Assembly (NCBI GenBank): GCA_945907045.1
Contig: CAMDSH010000011.1
Span: 1 to 64,000, forward strand
Origin: Rhizobium sp. Q54
GTDB lineage: Bacteria; Pseudomonadota; Alphaproteobacteria; Rhizobiales; Xanthobacteraceae
Reading direction: 5' to 3'
DNA length: 64,000 nt
Positions 44,284 through 52,814 of this stretch are shown here, piece by piece. Position numbers and translations under genes: made by a program. The stretch's first letter is position 1; every line of letters begins with the position of its first letter. The notes below the pieces were generated by a model, which saw only the letters and a program-made list of their open reading frames with translations, searched no databases and was not told the origin of the DNA.

Positions 44284-44749
44284 GCGGCTTGCCGGCGAAT
44301 ATTTCCGCAAGCCGCACGCGCGTCGCGCGACTGGTGTCCTCGGGCAACTCGCCGGGCGGGAAAAATCCGTGCGCGATGATTTCGTGATCCGGTTGCGGTG
44401 GCCCGTCCTGGCGGAATTCGCGCACGATATAGAGCGCCACATGATCGCGCTTCGAGGCGCTCGCATTGAAGAACACGTCGTGCAGTTTCGGCGTTGCGGT
44501 GATCTCGATGTTGCCTTCCTCGCGCAGCTCGCGCGCGAGTGCCGACAGAACGCTCTCGCCGGTTTCCACCCCGCCGCCCGGAAGGTGCCAGCCATCGACA
44601 TAAGAGTGCTTGATGAGGAACACGCGGCCCTGCCCGTCGATCACCACCGCGCGCGCGCCCAGGGTCATCCCGCGCGCGAAACGCCAGTAGAAATGCATCA
44701 GCGGCCGGATCACCGGCTCCCAGGCGCGGCGGAGAATTTTGAAAGACAT
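44267..44749 (-). CDS. NUDIX hydrolase
   Basis: 160 residues from ATG 44749. The NUDIX box is HLPGGGVETGESVLSALARELREEGNI; REL.EE is intact, while the terminal GU is NI, a small deviation. The N-terminal RPLMHFYWRFARGMTLGARAVVID is a common lead-in of MutT-like ADP-ribose or dinucleotide hydrolases of this group. The substrate cannot be assigned. Its last 17 bases overlap the convergent GST gene. The upstream region with mbfA is divergent and contains the Irr-type box at 44802. Confidence 0.85.
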   Translation of the reverse strand: MSFKILRRAWEPVIRPLMHFYWRFARGMTLGARAVVIDGQGRVFLIKHSYVDGWHLPGGGVETGESVLSALARELREEGNIEITATPKLHDVFFNASASKRDHVALYIVREFRQDGPPQPDHEIIAHGFFPPGELPEDTSRATRVRLAEIFAGKPLSEEW

Positions 44750-44801
44750 GCCCCTAGAACTGCCCGCGATAAAAAGGCCTGTCAAAACGTGCTCTTTCTA
44801 G

Positions 44802-44818
44802 TTTAGAATATTTCTAAT
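44802..44818. promoter_or_regulatory. Iron control element (Irr box) of mbfA
   Basis: Inverted repeat TTTAGAA-TAT-TTCTAAT, matching the ICE consensus TTTAGAA-N3-TTCTAAA at all but one base. It lies 44 bases before the mbfA GTG start. In Bradyrhizobium and Agrobacterium, Irr represses mbfA through such a box when iron is low. Confidence 0.82.
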
Positions 44819-44861
44819 ATAAAGAACTGACGCCATTCCACTTAAAGCGAGGCCAGACGCC

Positions 44862-45818
44862 GTGAAACGATTTGCCGATCTGACCGAGCAGGAAGTTCTC
44901 GCGCTCGCCATCTCCAACGAGGAAGAAGACAGCCGCATCTATCGCGGCTTCGCCGAAGGCTTGCGCGCGCAGTTTCCCGCCTCCGCCAAGGTGTTCGACG
45001 AGATGGCGGATGAGGAGGTCGTCCACCGCACGCGGCTGTTCGATCTCTACCGGGAGAAATTCGGCGAATATCTGCCGCTGATCCGCCGGCAGGACGTCAA
45101 AGGCTTCATCAAGGCCAAGCCGCTCTGGCTGATGAGCCCGCTCGGCCTCGACGAGGTGCGCAAGTACGCCGAGAACATGGAATTCGAAACCGCGCGATTC
45201 TATCGCAAGGCGGCGGAGACCGCGCGCGACGCTTCCGTGCGCCAGTTGCTGGTCGAACTTGCCGAAGCGGAAGATCAGCACGAGAGCCTCGCGCACAAGC
45301 TCACCGAGCAGATTCTAACTCAGGGCGCGCGCGCCAAGGAAGACGAAACCTCGCGCCGCATGTTCCTGCTGCAATACGTGCAGCCGGGGCTGGTCGGATT
45401 GATGGACGGTTCGGTCTCGACGCTGGCGCCGCTGTTCGCGGCTGCGTTCGCTACGCACAACACCTGGGAAACTTTTCTGGTCGGCATGGCCGCTTCCGTC
45501 GGCGCCGGAATCTCGATGGGCTTCGCCGAGGCGCTCTCCGATGACGGCTCACTCACCGGGCGCGGAACGCCGTGGCTGCGCGGCACCGTGTGCGGACTGA
45601 TGACCACCATCGGCGGGCTCGGGCACACGCTGCCTTATCTCATTCCCGACTTCTGGATCGCGACCGTCGTTTCTGTCATCGTTGTCGCCGTCGAACTCGC
45701 CGCGATCTCCTACATCCGGTACCGCTACATGGATACGCCGTTCCTCAACGCCGCATTTCAAATCGTCGTCGGCGGCGTGCTGGTGTTCCTCGCCGGAATT
45801 CTGATCGGCAGCGCCTGA
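44862..45818 (+). CDS. mbfA: Membrane-bound ferritin-like iron exporter MbfA
   Basis: 318 residues starting with GTG at 44862. Residues 1-150 form a ferritin-like four-helix domain with iron ligands in ALAISNEEEDSRIYRGFAEGL, DEMADEEVVHRTRLFDLY, AENMEFETARFYRKAAE and ELAEAEDQHESLAHKL. Residues 165-318 are a VIT1/CCC1-like transporter domain with about five helices (LVGLMDGSVSTLAPLFAAAFATH, MAASVGAGISMGFAEALSDDGSLTGRG). MbfA exports iron under excess and in acid. The Irr box 44 bases upstream supports iron control. The next gene overlaps by one base. Confidence 0.95.
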   Translation: MKRFADLTEQEVLALAISNEEEDSRIYRGFAEGLRAQFPASAKVFDEMADEEVVHRTRLFDLYREKFGEYLPLIRRQDVKGFIKAKPLWLMSPLGLDEVRKYAENMEFETARFYRKAAETARDASVRQLLVELAEAEDQHESLAHKLTEQILTQGARAKEDETSRRMFLLQYVQPGLVGLMDGSVSTLAPLFAAAFATHNTWETFLVGMAASVGAGISMGFAEALSDDGSLTGRGTPWLRGTVCGLMTTIGGLGHTLPYLIPDFWIATVVSVIVVAVELAAISYIRYRYMDTPFLNAAFQIVVGGVLVFLAGILIGSA

Positions 45819-46711
45819 TGCCGCCTTATGCGCTGGCGCATCTGTCGGACCCTCACCTCGCACCGATGCCGAGGCCGCGTCTGGCCCAGCTCGCCGGCAA
45901 ACGCATCACCGGCTATCTCAACTGGCTGCGCGGGCGGCGGAAAATCCATGTCAGCGCAAACCTCAACGCCATCGTCCGCGACCTGAAGGCGCAAAGCCCC
46001 GGCCACATCGCGGTCACCGGCGATCTCGCCAATATCTCGCTGCCGGGCGAGTTCACCGCCGCGCGCGCCTGGCTCGACACGCTGGGGCCGGCGGCCGATG
46101 TGACGTTCGTGCCGGGCAATCACGACGCCTATGTGCGGGAAGCTGCGGACGCCGCCGCCTTGCACTGGGCGCCCTACATGCAAGGCGATGCTGCGGCACC
46201 AAAAATAGAATTTCCATTCGTGCGCCGCCGCGGCCCGCTGGCGCTGATCGGCCTTTCGACCGCGGTGCCGACGCCGCCGTTCATGGCGACGGGCCAGCTC
46301 GGCGATGAGCAACTGACGCGGTTCGAGCGCACGCTCGCGCAACTCGGCAAGGAGCCGCTGTTCCGCGTGGTGCTGATCCATCATCCGCCGGTCAGCGCGC
46401 CGGAAAATCACTCGAAGCGCCTCACCGACGCCGAAGCATTTCGTAAAATCTTGAGCCAGCACGGCGCGGACCTGGTGCTGCACGGCCACGACCATGTGCA
46501 TTCGCTGGTCTGGCTGGATGGACCGAAAGCAAAAATTCCCGCCGTCGGCGTGCCGTCCGCTTCCGCGACACTGCATAGCAAATACGATCCCGCTGCCTAC
46601 AATCTTTACCGGATCGATGGCGCGCCGGGCGCATGGACATGCGAAATGGTGTCGCGCGGGCTTAACTCCGGCGGTATCGGTGAAATAAAACGGCAGATGC
46701 TTGTGAACTAG
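45818..46711 (+). CDS. Metallophosphoesterase
   Basis: 297 residues. Calcineurin-like motifs are HLSDPHLAP (DxH), AVTGDLANIS (GDxx), FVPGNHDAY (GNHD), LIHHPPVS and HGHDHVHS (GHxH), so both metal sites are complete. The substrate may be a cyclic nucleotide or another phosphodiester. ATG 45818 overlaps the mbfA stop (TGATG); the open frame further upstream is within mbfA and not coding. The convergent gene overlaps its stop by four bases. Confidence 0.92.
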   Translation: MPPYALAHLSDPHLAPMPRPRLAQLAGKRITGYLNWLRGRRKIHVSANLNAIVRDLKAQSPGHIAVTGDLANISLPGEFTAARAWLDTLGPAADVTFVPGNHDAYVREAADAAALHWAPYMQGDAAAPKIEFPFVRRRGPLALIGLSTAVPTPPFMATGQLGDEQLTRFERTLAQLGKEPLFRVVLIHHPPVSAPENHSKRLTDAEAFRKILSQHGADLVLHGHDHVHSLVWLDGPKAKIPAVGVPSASATLHSKYDPAAYNLYRIDGAPGAWTCEMVSRGLNSGGIGEIKRQMLVN

Positions 46712-47277
46712 GGCGCCGGATTGAACAGCGCCAGCGCGAACAGCGCGGCGATGCCGACGATAAGCCCGAACACAAATGCGCGCAGCGCACGCCAGCGCCG
46801 CCGGCGGCGCTCGAAATTCACGTCCCCCCGCGCGCCGTTTTTTACCGGATCGTCAGCCAGCGCCCGCTCACGCTCCACCAGACGGCGCGCGACATAACGC
46901 GTCACCGCCGCGACGAGATCGCTCACCTCATAGGATTCCGCCAGCACCTTGCGGCCATAGCGGGTGTCCTGCACGAAACGATAGATGCGCTTGTCGCGGC
47001 CCATCTCGACATGCGCGACCACGTCGATCCAGAGCCGCGGCACGTCGCCCCGGCTCACGCCGCGGTCGAACAATTCGACGCCATCGGGAACCTGCTCGAA
47101 CAGCGGGTCGAGCTCGTCGTTGAGCAGTTCGAGCCGCGCGAGTTCAGCATCGCGCAGATCGACGACGACGCCGGAGCGCTCGGCCGCCTCGATGCGCGCT
47201 TCGCGCACCGCGTCCTTGAGCGCCGGTCCATCGGGATCGGACTTCTCGTCCTCAGCCTGTTTGCTGCGTCCCCACAT
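46708..47277 (-). CDS. Hypothetical protein with a C-terminal membrane anchor
   Basis: 189 residues: a charged N-terminal half (LKDAVREARIEAAERSGVVVDLRDAELARLELLNDELDPLF), a conserved-looking centre PRLWIDVVAHVEMGRDKRIYRFVQDTRYGRKVLAESYEV, then a basic linker and one transmembrane helix at the end (ALRAFVFGLIVGIAALFALALF). It is probably tail-anchored, facing the cytoplasm. I do not recognise the family. It converges with the phosphoesterase gene with a four-base overlap. Confidence 0.7.
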   Translation of the reverse strand: MWGRSKQAEDEKSDPDGPALKDAVREARIEAAERSGVVVDLRDAELARLELLNDELDPLFEQVPDGVELFDRGVSRGDVPRLWIDVVAHVEMGRDKRIYRFVQDTRYGRKVLAESYEVSDLVAAVTRYVARRLVERERALADDPVKNGARGDVNFERRRRRWRALRAFVFGLIVGIAALFALALFNPAP

Positions 47278-47369
47278 AAGCTCAGGTTAGCAATCGCCAG
47301 CCCCGTAGCAAAGGCGGAACTGGCGATTTAACCGGCGCTATCCCCGGCTTGGTCCCCCGGTCTGGCGCC

Positions 47370-48359
47370 TTAAAGCGCTTCGGGGAAGAACATGTCCTTC
47401 CACGACGGCGGCGGGTTCTTCAGCGTGCCCACTTTCGTCATGAAGGTGACGAAGGCTTCGATGCCGGAAACCTTGGTGGTGTATTCGATCTGCGGATCGG
47501 CCAGCACTTCCATCAGGTCCGCGACCGGGGTCTTGTCGTTGGTGACTTTGAGATAAATCTCGGCCGCGCGCTTCTTGTCGGCGTTGATGAAGTCGGTCGC
47601 CTCTTTCAGCGCGGTAAGGAAAGCGCCGTAGAGCTTGGGATTTTCGGTCCGGAATTTCGATGTCGCCGCGATCACGTTGAACGACAGGCCGCTGGTGAAC
47701 AAATCCGTGCTGTTGAGAATCTTGCGGATGTTGGGATTCTTCATCTGCCGGTACTGGAACGGCGCCGACGACCAGTTCGCCACGATTTCACTCGGGCCGC
47801 CGAGCATGGCGGCGGTGGCGTCGGGATGCGCCATCGAAACGGTGAGATGATCGAGCGAATTGTATTTATCGATGCCGAATTCCTTCGCAGCCGCCATCTG
47901 CAACATGATGGCCTGCATCGACACCTTGACCGCCGGCATGGCGATCTTGTGGGTGTCCTTGAAATCACGGATCGACTTGATGGAAGGATCGCGCACCATC
48001 AGCATCAGCGGCGAGACGTTGAGGCCGGCGGCGGCCTTCACGTCGATGTTGCCTTTGGTCTTCGACCAGATGGTGATGATGCCGGGAATGCCGAGGCAGA
48101 CGAAATCGACGCTGCCGGAAATCAGCGCGTCGTTCATCACGTCGCTGGAGCGGAACGAATTGAACTCCGCCGTTATATCGCCGAGGCCGGCCAGCTTGGC
48201 CTGCTTCTCGATCATCTTCTGATCTTCCATGACCATGAATTGCATGTAGGCGATGCCGAACTGCTTGGCGACGCGGATGGTGTTGGCCTCGGCAAAGGCC
48301 TGCTGCGGAACGGCAAGTGCTGTGGCAAGCGCCGCCGCGATGGCGAATTTGCGATACAT
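47370..48359 (-). CDS. NitT/TauT-type ABC transporter substrate-binding protein
   Basis: 329 residues with a Sec signal peptide (IAAALATALAVPQQAFA-EA). The mature protein resembles SsuA/TauA-type receptors: RVAKQFGIAYMQFMVMEDQKMIEKQAKLAGLG, then SGSVDFVCLGIPGIITIWSKTKGNIDVKAAAGLN and HPDATAAMLGGPSEIVANW. Such receptors bind nitrate, sulfonates, or pyrimidine and other small organic ligands; this one cannot be assigned. It is transcribed divergently from the ATPase and permease genes, about 70-100 bases away, which together make a complete importer. Confidence 0.92.
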   Translation of the reverse strand: MYRKFAIAAALATALAVPQQAFAEANTIRVAKQFGIAYMQFMVMEDQKMIEKQAKLAGLGDITAEFNSFRSSDVMNDALISGSVDFVCLGIPGIITIWSKTKGNIDVKAAAGLNVSPLMLMVRDPSIKSIRDFKDTHKIAMPAVKVSMQAIMLQMAAAKEFGIDKYNSLDHLTVSMAHPDATAAMLGGPSEIVANWSSAPFQYRQMKNPNIRKILNSTDLFTSGLSFNVIAATSKFRTENPKLYGAFLTALKEATDFINADKKRAAEIYLKVTNDKTPVADLMEVLADPQIEYTTKVSGIEAFVTFMTKVGTLKNPPPSWKDMFFPEAL

Positions 48360-48453
48360 CTGATCCTCCCCTGGGAGTTTATTGGCCTTGCGCGGCCCTC
48401 ATTCCCTTGCTGCCGACGATACTACAATGGATAGTCTCGGCGAAACTGGGGGG

Positions 48454-49293
48454 ATGAGCATGGCCGCTGGAACAACCAGCGCCGGGGGGCAGGCCAACGG
48501 CGGAACAGCCGCACCGCTCCTCGTCGTCGATGACGTAACGCTGCAATACAAGACCACCGAGCACCTGGTCACCGCGACCTGGAAAGTGGGATTCGAGGTC
48601 TATGCCGGCGAGCGCTATGTGCTGCTCGGCCCATCCGGTTGCGGCAAGACGACGCTGCTCAAGGCCATCGCCGGATTCATGAAGCCGGTGGCGGGCGCGA
48701 TCACTCTCGCAGGCAAGCCGATCGAGCGCCCCGGCCCCGACCGCATGATGGTGTTCCAGGAATTCGACCAGCTGCTGCCGTGGCGCACGGTACTGGGCAA
48801 CGTTATGTTCCCGCTGCTCGTCAACCACCGCATGCCGCGCGCACAGGCCGAGAAACACGCCCGCGCACTGCTCGCCAAGGTCAACCTCACGCGCTTCGAG
48901 GACGTGCATCCGCACATGCTCTCCGGCGGCATGAAACAGCGCGTGGCGATTGCGCGCGCGCTCGCGATGGAGCCCGCCGTACTGCTGATGGACGAGCCGT
49001 TCGCGGCGCTCGATGCGCTCACGCGGCGCAAGATGCAGGAAGAGCTGGTCGCGCTGTGGGAGGAAGTCCGCTTCACGGTAATTTTCGTGACGCACTCCAT
49101 CGAGGAAGCGCTGCTGATCGGCAGCCGCATTCTCGTACTCTCGCCGCATCCGGGGCGCGTGAAGGCCGAACTTAACGCCGGGCATCTCGGCCCCGCCGAT
49201 GTCGGCACGCCCGCCTTCGATAAATTGCAAAAGCACATCCACAATTTGCTGTTCACCGACAAAATCGAAACCACGGAGGCCGCGCATGGTTGA
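48454..49293 (+). CDS. NitT/TauT-type ABC transporter ATP-binding protein
   Basis: About 279 residues. Walker A LLGPSGCGKTTLLKAIAG, Q-loop MVFQEFDQLLPWRTVLGN, signature LSGGMKQRVAIARALA, Walker B VLLMDEPFAALDAL and the switch His in FVTHSIEEAL are all intact. ATG 48454 follows a G6 run; ATG 48460, six bases after it, is equally plausible, and upstream in-frame ATGs at 48427 and 48382 have no ribosome site. The permease gene overlaps its 3' end by eight bases. Confidence 0.94.
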   Translation: MSMAAGTTSAGGQANGGTAAPLLVVDDVTLQYKTTEHLVTATWKVGFEVYAGERYVLLGPSGCGKTTLLKAIAGFMKPVAGAITLAGKPIERPGPDRMMVFQEFDQLLPWRTVLGNVMFPLLVNHRMPRAQAEKHARALLAKVNLTRFEDVHPHMLSGGMKQRVAIARALAMEPAVLLMDEPFAALDALTRRKMQEELVALWEEVRFTVIFVTHSIEEALLIGSRILVLSPHPGRVKAELNAGHLGPADVGTPAFDKLQKHIHNLLFTDKIETTEAAHG

Positions 49294-50164
49294 GCACAAA
49301 GTTGCGCCGCCGGCGCGGCCCGAGCGCATGATCGCGCTCGACGCCATGGGCGCGGTCGGCGATGTCGCCCGTCCGCTGGCGCCGTTCGAGCGCATCGCCA
49401 ACATCACCGCGGTGCGCCGCCTGTTCGTGCTGGTCGTGTTGGCGGTGCTGTGGGAAGGCTTCGCGCGCATTTCCAACAATCCGCTGCTGTTCCCCAGCCT
49501 CACCGACACGGTGGAAGCTTTCTACGAGGCTGCCGTATACGGCCCGCTGCTCGAGCGCACGCTCAACTCGCTGCAGGTGCTGGCTGCCGGTTACGCCATC
49601 GGGCTCGTCATCGCGGCGTTGTTCACCACCGTCGCGGTTTCGACGCGCATCGGCACGGATCTGCTCTCCACGCTCACCGCCATGTTCAATCCGCTCCCCG
49701 CCATCGCGCTGCTTCCGTTGGCGCTGTTGTGGTTCGGCCTCGGCGCGAAAAGTCTCATCTTCGTCATTATCCATTCGGTGCTGTGGGCGGTCGCGCTCAA
49801 CACGCATTCCGGCTTCACCTCGGTGAGCCAGACGCTGCGGATGGCTGGACAGAATGTCGGCCTGCGCGGCTTGCGCTATGTCGCGCTGCTGCTGGTGCCG
49901 GCGGCGCTGCCCGCCATCGTCACGGGGCTGAAAATCGGCTGGGCATTCGCCTGGCGCACGCTGATCGCGGCGGAACTTGTGTTCGGCGCCAGCTCGCGCT
50001 CCGGCGGCCTCGGCTGGTTCATCTTCGAGAATCGCAATCAGCTGGAAACCGCATCGGTGTTCGCCGGATTGCTTACAGTGATCCTGATCGGACTGTTCGT
50101 CGAGAGCGTGATCTTCCGCACCATCGAGAATGCGACGATACGCAAGTGGGGAATGCAGAGCTGA
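49286..50164 (+). CDS. NitT/TauT-type ABC transporter permease
   Basis: 292 residues from ATG 49286 with CGGAGG six bases upstream, overlapping the ATPase stop. There are about six transmembrane helices, beginning RRLFVLVVLAVLWEGFARI, and the EAA loop AAELVFGASSRSGGLGWFIFENRNQLE that contacts the ATPase. Together with the divergent receptor it forms an importer of the nitrate/sulfonate/taurine class. An AT-rich gap follows. Confidence 0.94.
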   Translation: MVEHKVAPPARPERMIALDAMGAVGDVARPLAPFERIANITAVRRLFVLVVLAVLWEGFARISNNPLLFPSLTDTVEAFYEAAVYGPLLERTLNSLQVLAAGYAIGLVIAALFTTVAVSTRIGTDLLSTLTAMFNPLPAIALLPLALLWFGLGAKSLIFVIIHSVLWAVALNTHSGFTSVSQTLRMAGQNVGLRGLRYVALLLVPAALPAIVTGLKIGWAFAWRTLIAAELVFGASSRSGGLGWFIFENRNQLETASVFAGLLTVILIGLFVESVIFRTIENATIRKWGMQS

Positions 50165-50311
50165 AATAAAAAATCCGTAAAATAAAATCGAGACCTCGCA
50201 AGTGAGATTCGAGAGGCCCCCGATGACAGCGTCGCCGGAAAAAGATAGAGTTGAAAACCAAGACGGCTGAGCCCGAGCCGCGTCAATTTATTTTGGGCTA
50301 GGGAGAATCAC

Positions 50312-50602
50312 ATGTCTGGCGTGCTTATCAATCTCATCATTCAAATTGTTGCCGGAGCGATCGGCGGCAATGTTGCTGGTTCGGCTGCAAAAGATTTCAG
50401 CCTCGGCACAATCGGAAACACGATTGCCGGCGCGGTAGGTGGCGGTGTTGGCGGACAGCTTCTCGCGGCGTTCATTCCGTTGCTTGCGCAAACCGCGAGC
50501 ACGGTCGACATCGGCGCGCTCATTGGTCAGGTGGCTGGTGGCGGCGTCGCCGGCGCGGTCCTTACGGCGGTTGTCGGGCTCATCAAGAACAAGATGGCTT
50601 AG
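50312..50602 (+). CDS. Small glycine-zipper membrane protein
   Basis: 96 residues, highly hydrophobic, with repeated small-residue motifs: GAIGGNVAGSA, NTIAGAVGGGVGGQLL and GALIGQVAGGGVAGAV. These form two or three helices that can pack tightly or oligomerise in membranes. The ribosome site GGGAG precedes the ATG, and a terminator at 50629 ends the gene, so it is monocistronic. Similar hypothetical proteins occur in Bradyrhizobium-like genomes. No function is known. Confidence 0.75.
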   Translation: MSGVLINLIIQIVAGAIGGNVAGSAAKDFSLGTIGNTIAGAVGGGVGGQLLAAFIPLLAQTASTVDIGALIGQVAGGGVAGAVLTAVVGLIKNKMA

Positions 50603-50628
50603 AAATATCGAACCTGAATTTCGAATCC

Positions 50629-50662
50629 AAACCCCAGCGCTGAGGCGCTGGGGTTTGCTTTT
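50629..50662 (+). terminator. Intrinsic terminator
   Basis: Perfect stem AAACCCCAGCGC-TGAG-GCGCTGGGGTTT (50629-50656) followed by a short GCTTTT tract. It lies 26 bases after the glycine-zipper gene and before the convergent msrB. Confidence 0.8.
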
Positions 50663-50677
50663 ACGGCTTGATGGAAA

Positions 50678-51103
50678 TCACTTCGGCTTCAGATTCAGCG
50701 CCGCCGAGTTGATGCAATAGCGCAGGCCGTTCTCGCCCGGTCCATCGTTGAAGACGTGACCGAGATGGCCGTCGCACTTCGAGCACAGCACTTCAGTGCG
50801 CACCATGCCGTGCGTGCTGTCGGATTTCTCCGCCACGTTGGCCTCGCCGAGCGGCTGGGTGAAGCTCGGCCAGCCGCAGCCGGAATTGAACTTCGAATCC
50901 GACTCGAACAGCGGCTGCCCGCAACCCGCGCACATATAAGTGCCGGGCGTCTTGGTCTTTTCATACTCGCCGGTGTAGGGGCGCTCGGTCGCCTTCTCGC
51001 GCAGCACGGCGTACTGCATCGGCGTCAGTTCCTTGCGCCACTCCTTCTCGTCTTTCACAACCTTGTCGGCCAAAGCTAAATCTCCAGCGTTGGATTGCGG
51101 CAT
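50678..51103 (-). CDS. msrB: Methionine sulfoxide reductase B
   Basis: Reduces the R epimer of methionine sulfoxide. The 141-residue protein has two zinc CxxC motifs ([10 protein letters not shown] and [13 protein letters not shown]), the GCGWPSF segment with its Cys and the catalytic RYCINSAAL. There is no signal peptide, so it should be cytoplasmic. It follows msrA with no gap (msrA stop at 51104), so the two are coexpressed. Confidence 0.96.
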   Translation of the reverse strand: MPQSNAGDLALADKVVKDEKEWRKELTPMQYAVLREKATERPYTGEYEKTKTPGTYMCAGCGQPLFESDSKFNSGCGWPSFTQPLGEANVAEKSDSTHGMVRTEVLCSKCDGHLGHVFNDGPGENGLRYCINSAALNLKPK

Positions 51104-51814
51104 TCAATTGCCCGCCGATTTTACCAGAGCCGGCTTGTCGCGATAGATGTCCGCGAACATCCGTTTCAGGTTTTCGACCTTCGGGCGGTCGTTGATGTAG
51201 ATATAGGGCTGCATCGGGTGCAGGAAAGCGTAGTCCTGATGGTAGTCCTCGGCCGGATAGAAGGCGTCGAGATTATCCACGCGCGTGACGATCTTGCTCT
51301 TGTAGGCGCCCGAGGTGTTGAGCTGCGCGATATAGGCTTGCGCCACCTTCTGCTGCTCGGCATTGGCGTAGAAAATCGCCGAGCGGTATTGCGGCCCTGA
51401 GTCCGGGCCCTGCCGGTCGAGCTGGGTCGGATCGTGCGCCACCGAGAAGAAAATCTGCAAAATCTTGCCGTAGGAGATTTTCTTCGGGTCGAATTTGATT
51501 TCCACGGCTTCCGCATGCGCGCTGCGGCCCGCGCTCACGAGATTGTAGTTCGCCGTGGCCTTGGTGCCCCCGGAATAGCCGGAGACGGCGGTGGTGACGC
51601 CGGTGGTGTGCTGAAACACCGCCTGCACGCCCCAGAAACAGCCGCCGGCCAGCACGGCCGTTTGCAGGCCATCGCCAGCGGCGGACACATCGGCGGCGGG
51701 CGCCGGAATCTTGAAGGCGGACTCAGCCAAGGCAGATGTCTGCGCCAGCGCGCCCGCCAGCAGCAGCGGGGCAAGCGCGGTGAACATCGTGCGGATCGGA
51801 TGCGCGAGGGTCAT
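51104..51814 (-). CDS. msrA: Methionine sulfoxide reductase A, exported form
   Basis: Reduces the S epimer of methionine sulfoxide. The 236-residue protein carries a signal peptide (ALAPLLLAGALAQTSALA-ES), an uncommon feature that would place it in the periplasm. The catalytic motif is LAGGCFWGVQAVFQ; GYSGGTKATANY and YHQDYAFLHP follow. It is adjacent to msrB. Divergent expression is not evident; the upstream gap is about 119 bases to the hyi gene end. Confidence 0.95.
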   Translation of the reverse strand: MTLAHPIRTMFTALAPLLLAGALAQTSALAESAFKIPAPAADVSAAGDGLQTAVLAGGCFWGVQAVFQHTTGVTTAVSGYSGGTKATANYNLVSAGRSAHAEAVEIKFDPKKISYGKILQIFFSVAHDPTQLDRQGPDSGPQYRSAIFYANAEQQKVAQAYIAQLNTSGAYKSKIVTRVDNLDAFYPAEDYHQDYAFLHPMQPYIYINDRPKVENLKRMFADIYRDKPALVKSAGN

Positions 51815-51933
51815 GGGTTTTTCCTTGTTGAGGGAGGCTAAAGGCCCTTTGGTTCTGCGTTTATATACGTCCGCCCGGCGAAAAAAGGGCTACACGTTTT
51901 CACACAGTTGCGTGAAACCGCCGTGTGCGCCGC

Positions 51934-52722
51934 TCACGCGTCCGTTGGCTTGAGCCCGAAGGCGCGTCCCCAGCCAAGGCCAACTTCAGTCCGCGCGCGC
52001 GGGCGATATTCGCAGGCTACCCAGCCGTCGTAGCCCAGCCGGTCGAGCGCCTCGTAGATCGCCGGATAATTGACCTCGCCTTCGTCCGGCTCGTGGCGCG
52101 ACGGCACCGCCGCGATCTGCACATGGCCGACGAGCGGCTGCACTTTCTCGAAACGGCGGATCAGGTCGCCCTGCATGATCTGCACATGATAAAAATCGTA
52201 CTGGATTTTCACGTTCGGACGGCCGACCTTGGCAATGACATCGGCGGCGTGCTCGACGTAATTGAGAAAATAATTCGGCCGCTCGATGGTGTTGATCGGC
52301 TCGATCAGCAGAAATTTTCCCTTTTCCGCGGCGAGGTCAGCCGCGCGCGTCAAGTTCGCGACAAAGGTTTTCTCCGCCGCCGGGCGGCTTTCCGGCGGCA
52401 CGCGGCCCGCAAGGCAATGCACCGAGCGCCCGCCGATGGCGACGATGTAATCCAATGCCTGCTTGAACAGCGCATCGAAATCGCGCTCGCGCCCCGGCAC
52501 CGCGGTCAGTCCAAACTGCCCTTCCCCGCCGCGTTCGGTGTTGAGGCCGAGCACCGTGAGCTTGTGCTTCTCGATTTCGGCTTTGAGCACTGCGGGCGCG
52601 TGGTCGTAGGGAAATTGCAGCTCAATGGCCGGAAAGCCCGAATGGGCCGCGGCGCCCACGCGCTCCAGCAGCGACGGGCGCTCGGTGTACATATAGGCGA
52701 TATTGGCGGCAAAACGCAGCAT
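51934..52722 (-). CDS. Hydroxypyruvate isomerase family (Hyi/OtnI-like) TIM-barrel protein
   Basis: 262 residues from ATG 52722. The sugar-isomerase barrel shows MLRFAANIAYMYTERPSLLERVGAAAHSGFPAIELQFPYD, LLIEPINTIERPNYFLNYVEHAADVI, IQYDFYHVQIMQGDL and VGHVQIAAVPSRHEPDEGEVNYP. The acids and His in EPIN, DFYH and HVQIA form the metal site. Hydroxypyruvate or 2-oxotetronate isomerisation is predicted. It is divergent from the IMDH-family dehydrogenase gene, suggesting joint sugar-acid catabolism. Confidence 0.9.
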   Translation of the reverse strand: MLRFAANIAYMYTERPSLLERVGAAAHSGFPAIELQFPYDHAPAVLKAEIEKHKLTVLGLNTERGGEGQFGLTAVPGRERDFDALFKQALDYIVAIGGRSVHCLAGRVPPESRPAAEKTFVANLTRAADLAAEKGKFLLIEPINTIERPNYFLNYVEHAADVIAKVGRPNVKIQYDFYHVQIMQGDLIRRFEKVQPLVGHVQIAAVPSRHEPDEGEVNYPAIYEALDRLGYDGWVACEYRPRARTEVGLGWGRAFGLKPTDA

Positions 52723-52814
52723 CGACTCCCCCTTAAGCCTTCCGCTTGCGAAGGCGCTTCTTTCCGTATTCATTAGCGCGCCCGCCGCCCGCAACACCAG
52801 CCGGAAACGACATC

